Positions 6,751 through 13,489 of a DNA stretch of 33,554 bases are shown piece by piece. Below the pieces are notes generated by a model that worked only from the letters and a program-made list of their open reading frames with translations, had not been told where the DNA came from and ran no database searches. The stretch lies in the NCBI RefSeq assembly GCF_004364345.1, contig NZ_SOCA01000020.1:1-33554 (forward strand), given 5' to 3'. A program made the position numbers and the translations under genes. Each line of letters begins with the position of its first letter. Position 1 is the first letter of the stretch. The DNA comes from Prosthecobacter fusiformis (GTDB taxonomy: Bacteria; Verrucomicrobiota; Verrucomicrobiia; Verrucomicrobiales; Verrucomicrobiaceae).

Positions 6751-7884
6751 TTAGGCAGCGGGGACGGAAGGGTCGATCTCCTTGGCCCAGGCGAGGATGC
6801 CGCCGGCGACATTCCAGACATTCGTGAAACCCTGTTCTTGAAGCGCAGCCACCGCCTTGGCACTGCGCATGCCGGAGCGGCAATGCACCAGCACGGGTTT
6901 ATCCCGGGGAATCTCAGACGAGCGTTCGGCCACTTCTCCCAGGGGAATCAAGGTGGAGCCGGTGATGCGGGCGGCTTCGTATTCATTCGGCTCGCGCACA
7001 TCCAGCAGGAAGTGGTCTTCACCGGCCTGGCGTTTTTCATTCAGGTCCTGAACAGAGAGGGTGGGGACGTTGGGGGGAGGTGTCATGCCGCAGAAGCCTT
7101 GATAGTCGATGGGTTCAGTAATGGAAGGATTTTCGCCGCAGACGGGGCAGTCGGGATCCCGCCGCAGGTTGAAGGTGCGGAAGCGCAGGCTGAGGGTGTC
7201 CACATGCAGGAGCTTGCCTAACAACGGTTGCCCAATGCCGGTGATGAGCTTGATGGCCTCCAGCGCCTGCATGGTGCCGATGAGGCCAGGCAGCACGCCC
7301 AGCACGCCGCCTTCGGCACAGCTCGGCACCAGGCCGGGTTTCGGCGGGGTCGGGGACATGCAGCGGTAGCAGGGGGCATCCAGATGCGGGGCGAAGACGG
7401 CCACCTGTCCCTCGAAGCGCAGGATGCTGCCATACACATTGGCCTTGCGTAGCCAGACGGCGGTGTCGCTGGAAAGGTAGCGCGTGGGGAAATTGTCCGT
7501 GCCATCAATGAGGATGTCGTAGTCCGCAGCGATCCGGCGCGAATTGGCCGCCGTGAACATCTCCGGATAAGTGTGCACTTCCAGATGCGGATTGATGTCG
7601 AGCAGGCGGTCACGGGCGGCGTCCAGCTTGGGGCGGCCGACATCACTTTGACCAAAAAGAAGCTGGCGCTGGAGATTGGAGACCTCCACCACATCTGGAT
7701 CCACCAGCCCCAGACAACCGACCCCGGCAGCGGCCAGATACATGGTGATGGGGGAACCCAGGCCACCTGCGCCGATGCACAGGACGCGGGCTGACTTCAG
7801 CCTTTTTTGGGCATCCAGGCCAAACTCCGGCATGGCGAGATGCCGGGCATAACGTTGGAGTTCGGCTGGGGTAAGCTCTGACAT
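6751..7884 (-). CDS. moeB: MoeB/ThiF-type adenylyltransferase with C-terminal rhodanese domain
   Basis: Starting at ATG 7884 (MSELTPAELQRYARHLAMPEFG) the protein has 377 residues. Residues 1-255 form the E1-like adenylation domain: nucleotide loop GAGGLG (38-43), DPDVVEVSNLQRQ (62-74), zinc cysteines C172/C175 and C246/C249, and a conserved C189 in PSCAEGGVLG. Residues about 275-370 are a rhodanese domain with active-site C335 in HCRSGMRS. Such fusions adenylate the C-terminal Gly of MoaD/ThiS-type sulfur carriers and pass sulfur from the rhodanese Cys, serving molybdopterin, thiamine or thio-tRNA synthesis. No carrier protein gene lies nearby, so the pathway is open. A TTG at 7968 would extend the protein but gives an atypical N-terminus. 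Confidence 0.93.
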   Translation of the reverse strand: MSELTPAELQRYARHLAMPEFGLDAQKRLKSARVLCIGAGGLGSPITMYLAAAGVGCLGLVDPDVVEVSNLQRQLLFGQSDVGRPKLDAARDRLLDINPHLEVHTYPEMFTAANSRRIAADYDILIDGTDNFPTRYLSSDTAVWLRKANVYGSILRFEGQVAVFAPHLDAPCYRCMSPTPPKPGLVPSCAEGGVLGVLPGLIGTMQALEAIKLITGIGQPLLGKLLHVDTLSLRFRTFNLRRDPDCPVCGENPSITEPIDYQGFCGMTPPPNVPTLSVQDLNEKRQAGEDHFLLDVREPNEYEAARITGSTLIPLGEVAERSSEIPRDKPVLVHCRSGMRSAKAVAALQEQGFTNVWNVAGGILAWAKEIDPSVPAA

Positions 7885-8007
7885 GCGCGGGATGGACAGG
7901 AGAGCATCGGCAGGAGTGAGAGGCAACCCAGGAGTGTGCCTCGGGCTGTTTTTGAATGCTGAGTTCAAAGTGGAAAAAGCTGTTCCATTCTTTTAATGGA
8001 GACTTCT

Positions 8008-8460
8008 ATGCCGCAGTCCTTGGCCAAAATTTATGTTCATCTGATTTTCTCGACCCAGCAGCGTGAGCGTTGGATTCCGCCGCATTTGCAGAAGGATTTG
8101 CACGCCTACATGGGCGGTATCTTGCGGGACCTGGGATGCACGCCGGTGGAGATCAATACGGAGCCAGATCATGCGCATCTGCTCTTTCTTCTTTCCCGGA
8201 CGGAACCGTTGAGCAAGATCGTCGGCCAAGTTAAAACAGGGTCCACGGGGTGGTTGCAGCAGCAGGCCCCTGATCTGGCGGGTTTTCATTGGCAAAATGG
8301 CTATGGGGCCTTCTCGGTGAGCCAGTCGGGCGTGGTGACCGTTCAGGAATACATTCGAAATCAACAGAAGCGTCATCGGGTGCTGAGTTTTCAGGATGAA
8401 TTCCGATCCTTCCTCAAACGATATGATGTGGAGTATGATGAACGGTATGTGTGGGATTGA
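8008..8460 (+). CDS. REP-associated tyrosine transposase (IS200-like, Y1 HUH)
   Basis: This 150-residue single-domain HUH transposase (PF01797, Y1_Tnp) has the HUH metal motif H55-A-H57 in EPDHAHLLF and the catalytic tyrosine Y115 in QEYIRNQQKRH. The fold-typical MPQSLAKIYVHLIFST start and the F-x-E-x-L-x2-Y-x-V-x-YDERYVWD end are also present. Catalysis would be single-strand nicking through a 5'-phosphotyrosine bond at hairpin DNA. ATG 8008 is preferred over ATG 7996 because GGAG sits six bases upstream of it. The gene looks intact. It is followed by a block of family-2 hairpin repeats, the usual context of RAYT genes, which are thought to mobilise REP/BIME palindromes. Confidence 0.92.
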   Translation: MPQSLAKIYVHLIFSTQQRERWIPPHLQKDLHAYMGGILRDLGCTPVEINTEPDHAHLLFLLSRTEPLSKIVGQVKTGSTGWLQQQAPDLAGFHWQNGYGAFSVSQSGVVTVQEYIRNQQKRHRVLSFQDEFRSFLKRYDVEYDERYVWD

Positions 8461-8574
8461 AGGGGACATTTTCACCCCAGAATTCAGGGGCGATTGGGCC
8501 ATCGAATGGAGTAACAGCCGACGAATGATCCGCGTCAGAGCTATGTGATAATCGCGATGTGTGGGCGTTATGGG

Positions 8575-9050
8575 GCATTCCCGCGCTCCTTCAGAGCGCC
8601 ACGCAGAGGCGGTGGGGGGTGTCTCCAATCCCAGGGCTCGCGCCCTGGGCTGAATCCGCAGGCCCGTTGGGCCACAGAATTGCGCAGCGGGATGATTCAA
8701 GGGAGAGCCTTACGGTATGTGCAGGCGACGGGGGCGTTCCCGCGCTCCTTCAGAGCGCCACGCAGAGGCGGTTGGGTGTGCGTCTCCTCCCAGGGCTCGC
8801 GCCCAGGGCTGAATCCATAGACCCGTTGGGCCACAGAATGGAGCAGCTGGATGATTCAAGGGAGAGCCTTGCGGTATGTGCAGGCGACGGGGGCGTTCCC
8901 GCGCTCCTTCAGAGCGCCACGCAGCGGTTGGGTGTGCGTCTCCTCCCAGGGCTCGCGCCCTGGGCTGAATCCGTAGGCCCGTTGGGCCAAAGAATGGAGC
9001 AACTGGATGATTCGCGGAGAAACTTTTGGCCCTGGGGGGGTAAAGGCTCC
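8575..9050. repeat. Repeat family 2: three tandem triple-hairpin units, 159-base period
   Basis: Units start at 8575, 8734 and 8893. Each has hairpin a GCGCTC-cttca-GAGCGC, hairpin b CCCAGGGC-tcgc-GCCCTGGG (one mismatch in unit 2) and hairpin c GGCCC-gtt-GGGCC (GACCC in unit 2). A spacer with GATGATTCAAGGGAGAGCC follows in units 1 and 2. The third unit has lost three bases. Because 159 is a multiple of three, the array keeps long but meaningless open frames on both strands. It lies just 3' of the HUH transposase gene. Confidence 0.85.
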
Positions 9051-9119
9051 GTGGGTGACTTACGAGGGACAGCTGCCGACGAATAATCGGAGATGTGTAA
9101 CTCACGGCTGAAGACCGGT

Positions 9120-9245
9120 ATCGGCTCCTCCAGGCCCAAAGGGCCGACGGATTTAGCCCAGGGCGCGAGCCCTGGGAAGATGAAGGCGAAGCGTCTCCCC
9201 CGTCGCGCCCTGAAGGGGCGCGGGAGTGGGACGTCATGCTCTTAC
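9120..9245. repeat. Inverted family-2 unit
   Basis: The unit reads in the opposite orientation to the tandem array. It shows GGCCC-aaa-GGGCC, then CCCAGGGC-gcga-GCCCTGGG, then GCGCCC-ctgaag-GGGCGC. With the direct units it makes a BIME-like arrangement of head-to-head palindromes between the transposase and the 3' end of purF. Confidence 0.75.
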
Positions 9246-9255
9246 GAGGCAAGGC

Positions 9256-11232
9256 CTACAACAACGCGTCGTAACTGCGGCCGCCTTTGCCATCGAAGAA
9301 ATTGATGAAGGCGCGGTTCACGGTGGAGAAACCACCGGGGGTCGGGTAATCACCGCTGAAGTACCAATCACCGTATTCCGGCCCGAGGGCTTTGTGCAGG
9401 CCTTCGATGGACTGGAAGATGACCTGGATATCGCCCTTCCATTCGGTGTGCTGGGGATAGACCAGTTCACTGATCTTGGCGGAAAGCTCGGCGTCTGTGA
9501 AGGGGGCGTAGATGGCCTTCACGGCATTGCGCATTTCCGTTGCAGGCTTGGTGAGTTCCTCCTTGCAGGCCAGGTAGGTATCCTTCACCACATGGCGCAT
9601 GCCGCGCTCAGCCAGCAGGGCGATGGCGGCCTGGAAGGCGATGAATTTGCCCAGCTCCGACATATCAATGCCGTAGCAGTCCGGATAACGGATCTGGGGA
9701 GCGGTGGAGCAGACGATGATGCGGCGGGGATTCGTCCGGGCGAGGATGCGCAGGAGGCTCTTTTTCAGGGTGGTTCCACGGACGATGGAGTCATCAATGA
9801 CCACCAGATTGTCATTCGGGGTGACGACGCCGTAGGTGATGTCATAGACGCTGGAGACGAGCTGATCACGCCCGCTTTCCTGGGCGATGAAGGTGCGCAT
9901 CTTGATGTCCTTGTGGGCGATCTTTTCAGAGCGCGGCCAGTTGCGCAGGATGAGGTCGTCCAGCTTGGATTCGTCAAAACTGCCTTGGCTGAACATCTCC
10001 ACGATGGCTTCCTTGACCTCCAGCCGCCGTTTGTAACGGAGGCCGTCCAGAAAGCCATGGTAGGCGGTTTCAGCGGTATTGGGGATGAAACTGGTGACGG
10101 TGTGCTCCCAGTCGTTGCCGATGGATTCGATGAGCTGGGGCACCATCTGCTCGCCCAGGGCCTTGCGCTGGCGGTAGATGTGGGAGTCGTTGCTGCGGGA
10201 AAAGTAAATGCGCTCGAAGGAGCAGGGGCGCAGGACTTCAGCCTGGTCGGCGAAGGGCACCGTTTTCATCTGACCGGAGGACTTGATGACGCAGACATGG
10301 GCAGGAGGCAGCTCCTGGATGTCGTTTTCACCCACTTCAAAGACGGTCATCAAAGCGACGCGCTCCGAGGCGAAGGCGACGACTTCATCGTCCTCATACA
10401 TGTGACATGGGCGGATGCCCAGGGGATCACGCATGATGAAGAAATCGCCATTGCCGATGGTGCCGGCGATGGTGTAACCACCGTCCCAAAGCTCGGCCGA
10501 TTTGCGGATGATCTGGGCGACATCGAGCTGCTCGCTGATGTGGCGGGTGATGTCTTCCAGCGGGATGCCGGAATCGCGCATCTTGTGGTAGAGGTCCGTG
10601 TGGGCCTCATCGAGCTGGAAGCCGATCTCTTCGAGAACGGTCTGGGTATCGGTATCGAAAACGGGATGCTGGCCCCGTTTCATCATGATCTTGTTTAGCT
10701 CACCGGAGTTGGTGAGGTTGAAATTACCCATGACCATGAGGCTGCGGGTGGGCCAGGTGCTGCGGCGGATGTAAGGGTGCAGGCTGCCTTTGCCAAAAGC
10801 GCCGCTGGTTCCATAACGGAGGTGGCCCATGTTTACTTCACCAGCCAGCTCAAACTCACGTTTGATGGCCTCGGGATCGTCTTCGAACTTGAGGTATTCG
10901 ATGCCGGAATCATCCCGGCGCTCTTTGCGCTCAGCATTTACCCTGCGGGCGATGCGTCCAAACTCCTTCATTTCATCCGCCAGCACCTCGCCGATGGCTT
11001 CGGCGGATTTGGTGGAGCGGACGCGGAACATGTAGGGGGCACCTGGGGCCATGTCCAGTTTGCAGCAGCCGATGCCGATGCCGTCCTGTCCACGGTTGCG
11101 CTGCTTGGCCATGAGGCCGAAGAGGCGCTCAAGTCCATAAAGTGCGCTGCCATACTTGTCCTGGTAGTAGGCCAAAGGTTTTTTCAACCGGACTACGGCA
11201 ATGCCGCACTCGTGACGGATGGGGTCGCTCAT
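9256..11232 (-). CDS. purF: Amidophosphoribosyltransferase (PurF), long form
   Basis: The enzyme makes 5-phosphoribosylamine from PRPP and glutamine, the first step of de novo purine synthesis. From ATG 11232 (MSDPIRHECGIAVVRLKKP) the product has 658 residues. This is longer than the roughly 500-residue E. coli enzyme but like the long forms known from Bacteroidota and Verrucomicrobiota. The N-terminal Ntn amidotransferase domain would use C9 after removal of an eight-residue propeptide. The RNRGQDGIGIG and HLRYGTSG segments belong to that domain. The phosphoribosyltransferase domain has the PRPP loop VVIDDSIVRGTT around residues 477-488. An in-frame ATG ten codons upstream is less likely. 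The next gene upstream, DUF502, is on the same strand with a gap of about 70 bases. Confidence 0.95.
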   Translation of the reverse strand: MSDPIRHECGIAVVRLKKPLAYYQDKYGSALYGLERLFGLMAKQRNRGQDGIGIGCCKLDMAPGAPYMFRVRSTKSAEAIGEVLADEMKEFGRIARRVNAERKERRDDSGIEYLKFEDDPEAIKREFELAGEVNMGHLRYGTSGAFGKGSLHPYIRRSTWPTRSLMVMGNFNLTNSGELNKIMMKRGQHPVFDTDTQTVLEEIGFQLDEAHTDLYHKMRDSGIPLEDITRHISEQLDVAQIIRKSAELWDGGYTIAGTIGNGDFFIMRDPLGIRPCHMYEDDEVVAFASERVALMTVFEVGENDIQELPPAHVCVIKSSGQMKTVPFADQAEVLRPCSFERIYFSRSNDSHIYRQRKALGEQMVPQLIESIGNDWEHTVTSFIPNTAETAYHGFLDGLRYKRRLEVKEAIVEMFSQGSFDESKLDDLILRNWPRSEKIAHKDIKMRTFIAQESGRDQLVSSVYDITYGVVTPNDNLVVIDDSIVRGTTLKKSLLRILARTNPRRIIVCSTAPQIRYPDCYGIDMSELGKFIAFQAAIALLAERGMRHVVKDTYLACKEELTKPATEMRNAVKAIYAPFTDAELSAKISELVYPQHTEWKGDIQVIFQSIEGLHKALGPEYGDWYFSGDYPTPGGFSTVNRAFINFFDGKGGRSYDALL

Positions 11233-11301
11233 GTGTTGGGAGCGCCTATCCTTGGCAGACAATGGGGCAAGTGCAAGGTGTGGCGCGGCATTTTATAAAC
11301 A

Positions 11302-12213
11302 CTATTTTTTCTTCCAGGACAGGGCGCTCAAAATCCGGCGTCCTGGGGAACGTGAACCCGTGAGTTCAGCGGCCTCCAGTTCACTGTCACTGAGGATGTC
11401 TGGATCCCCCGAATCAAAGTCTTCCGCCCTGGGTAACCCGAGCGGGAGATCTGGTTCCAGGTCTTCTTCGTCGAGGTGTTCCACCGTCGGTAACGGGGCG
11501 GGATTGATGTCAGGCTTCGAAGCTGGGGCTGCGAGGCGGGTCGGCACGATGAGGCCACCGGAAAAGATGAGCTTCATGGCATCTTCCACGGTCAAAGGGG
11601 CGTCCGTGACCTGCTCGATAGGCACGACGAGGAGCAGGCCGGTCATGGGGCTGAGGGCACCGGGGATGAATACGGCGGCAAGGATTTTATTCTGCTGCGG
11701 GTCCAGATACTGCCCGGTGACGAAGCCAAGCATTTTCATATCCCCGGAAGGATAGTCCACATAGACTACCCGCTTGAAATTTTGCCGACCACCCAGGCCT
11801 TTAAAACCATCGATCACCTGCTTGAGCGATTTATAAATGAAGGAGACCAAGGGAATGCTGAGCAACAGCTTGTCCATGGCGGTGACCACACGCACGCCCA
11901 GGACGTTGGTGGCCATGACGCCGAGGGCCAGGAAGACCATCAGCGGGATCATGAAACCCACAAAGGTGAGCACATGCTGGTAGGTCGGTGAGGTGGGGTC
12001 CACGATCACACGGCCAGTGAGTTCATTGATGAACCGGGCAATGAAATCCACCAAAGGGACGCTCCAGCCATGGAGCAGGTGGTAGGCGCTCTGGAGAATC
12101 CAGAACGTAATCAGCAAGGGCAATGCAACCGCCAATCCTGCCAGAAACTTATTTCGCAGCCAGACAAAAGGGCTGCGCGGATTCGGCTGGGGAATGGGGG
12201 GGAGAACTGACAT
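11302..12213 (-). CDS. DUF502 family membrane protein
   Basis: This 303-residue inner-membrane protein has two strong helices (about 24-48 and 82-106). The family-typical core after the second helix includes VVTAMDKLLLSIPLVSFIYKSLKQVIDGF and the GFVTGQYLDPQ and VFIPGALSPMTGLLLVVP segments. This matches DUF502 (PF04367), which has no assigned function. From about residue 245 the protein ends in a long acidic tail rich in Asp, Glu, Pro and Leu, followed by a basic SPGRRILSALSWKKK end. The tail looks disordered and is probably lineage-specific. A hairpin at 12234-12261 separates it from sucB. Confidence 0.88.
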   Translation of the reverse strand: MSVLPPIPQPNPRSPFVWLRNKFLAGLAVALPLLITFWILQSAYHLLHGWSVPLVDFIARFINELTGRVIVDPTSPTYQHVLTFVGFMIPLMVFLALGVMATNVLGVRVVTAMDKLLLSIPLVSFIYKSLKQVIDGFKGLGGRQNFKRVVYVDYPSGDMKMLGFVTGQYLDPQQNKILAAVFIPGALSPMTGLLLVVPIEQVTDAPLTVEDAMKLIFSGGLIVPTRLAAPASKPDINPAPLPTVEHLDEEDLEPDLPLGLPRAEDFDSGDPDILSDSELEAAELTGSRSPGRRILSALSWKKK

Positions 12214-12233
12214 GGGCGAGTACAGATTCTGAA

Positions 12234-12261
12234 ATAACGCGGAAGCGAACCTCCGCGTTAT
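12234..12261 (-). terminator. Perfect 10-bp inverted repeat between sucB and the DUF502 gene
   Basis: ATAACGCGGA and TCCGCGTTAT pair perfectly around an eight-base loop. On the minus strand the hairpin follows sucB and is trailed by TTATTTCAG, which is not a long U-tract. It could be a weak terminator for the suc operon or an operator or RNA structure ahead of the DUF502 gene, whose ATG lies 20 bases downstream. Confidence 0.5.
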
Positions 12262-12315
12262 ATAGAGAATCTAACACTGTTTATCGTTCAAGGTACGACA
12301 AACGTGTGTACCAAT

Positions 12316-13443
12316 TTACGCACCGACGAGCATCCTGGCCGGATTTTCGATGCAATCTTTGATGCGGATGAGGAATGTCACGGCCTCTTTGCCATCCACC
12401 ACGCGGTGGTCATAGCTGAGAGCGAGGTACATCATCGGGCGGATAACGACCTGACCGTCCACGGCGATGGGGCGCTGCTGGATGGTGTGCATGCCCAGGA
12501 TGGCGCTCTGCGGAGGATTGATGATGGGGGTGCTGAGCAGGGAACCGTAAACGCCACCGTTGGAGATGGTGAAGACGCCGCCGCTGAGGTCCGGGATGGA
12601 GATTTTGCCTTCCTTAGCCTTGGCTGCATAAGCCAGGATGTCTTTTTCGATCTCGGCGAAGGATTTCTGGTCTGTGTCACGCAGAACAGGGACGATGAGG
12701 CCTTTTTCTGTGCCAACGGCGACGCCGATGTCATAAAAGTGGTTCTGGATGATTTCATCACCTTCGACGCGGACATTGATGGCGGGGACGGCTTTGAGAG
12801 CTTCCACCACGGCCTTCACAAAGAAGGACATGAAGCCCAGTTTCACGCCGTGAGTTTTGACAAAGCTGTCCTGGAGCTTCGAGCGCATGGCCATGATGTT
12901 GCTCATGTCGCACTCGTTGAAGGTGGTGAGGATGGCGGCAGTCTGCTGGGCGCTGACGAGCTGCTCGGCGATCTTTTTGCGCAGCGGGCTCATCTTCTTC
13001 CGCGTGGTGCGGCCTTCAGGCTTGGCGGGAGCTGGCGCAGGGGCGGCGGGCTTCGGTGCCGGGGCAGGGGCAGGGGCAGCTTCAGACTTCGGGGCTGGCT
13101 TGGGCTCTGGAGCCGGGGCGGCTGCGGCAGGCTTGGCTTCTTCAGCCTTGGCTGGCTCAGGCGCGGCGGCGGGTGCTGGCTTCGGGGCTTCCGCAGCGGC
13201 GGGGGCAGCGGCACCTTCGGCGATGCTGCCGACCGTGGCACCGACTTCCACATCTTCACCGGCCTGCTTGCCGATGGTAAGGACGCCGGAAAATTCAGCC
13301 GTGACTTCAGCGGCCACCTTGTCGGTTTCCAGGGTCAGGAGGATGTCTCCAACTTTGACGGCATCGCCATTGTTGAAGTGCCATTTGGCGATTTGACCTC
13401 CGGCGACGGATTCGCCGAGAGCGGGGATTTTGATGTCAGGCAT
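12316..13443 (-). CDS. sucB: Dihydrolipoyl succinyltransferase (2-oxoglutarate dehydrogenase E2), short form
   Basis: This is the E2 core of the 2-oxoglutarate dehydrogenase complex, transferring succinyl groups from the lipoyl arm to CoA. The lipoyl domain (1-78) has its lipoylated K42 in [11 protein letters not shown] flexible Ala/Pro/Lys-rich linker covers about 79-148. The catalytic domain starts at [18 protein letters not shown] and ends with active-site H346 and D350 in [12 protein letters not shown]. Between linker and catalytic domain I see no peripheral subunit-binding domain: the usual basic helix with the GTGxxGRI/LTxxDV loop is missing. The 375 residues are about 30 fewer than in E. 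coli. The gene follows sucA by 46 bases. Confidence 0.95.
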   Translation of the reverse strand: MPDIKIPALGESVAGGQIAKWHFNNGDAVKVGDILLTLETDKVAAEVTAEFSGVLTIGKQAGEDVEVGATVGSIAEGAAAPAAAEAPKPAPAAAPEPAKAEEAKPAAAAPAPEPKPAPKSEAAPAPAPAPKPAAPAPAPAKPEGRTTRKKMSPLRKKIAEQLVSAQQTAAILTTFNECDMSNIMAMRSKLQDSFVKTHGVKLGFMSFFVKAVVEALKAVPAINVRVEGDEIIQNHFYDIGVAVGTEKGLIVPVLRDTDQKSFAEIEKDILAYAAKAKEGKISIPDLSGGVFTISNGGVYGSLLSTPIINPPQSAILGMHTIQQRPIAVDGQVVIRPMMYLALSYDHRVVDGKEAVTFLIRIKDCIENPARMLVGA

Positions 13444-13489
13444 GGCTTTAAAAAAGAGTCAGTTCAGTGGGGGGCGTGGGTTCCGGCAA

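Noticed and set aside
7920..7942. GAGGCA/TGCCTC hairpin as left end of the IS200-like element
   Set aside because: It is short, not similar to the hairpins 3' of the transposase, and may lie in the moeB leader. It is too weak to call an element end.
8545..9252. Several repetitive open frames on both strands
   Set aside because: They arise because the 159-base repeat period is divisible by three. The translated sequences repeat the hairpins.
9226..10698. 490-codon plus-strand open frame
   Set aside because: It is antisense to purF and its product is Gly/Asp/Val-rich without motifs, a typical mirror of a GC-rich gene.
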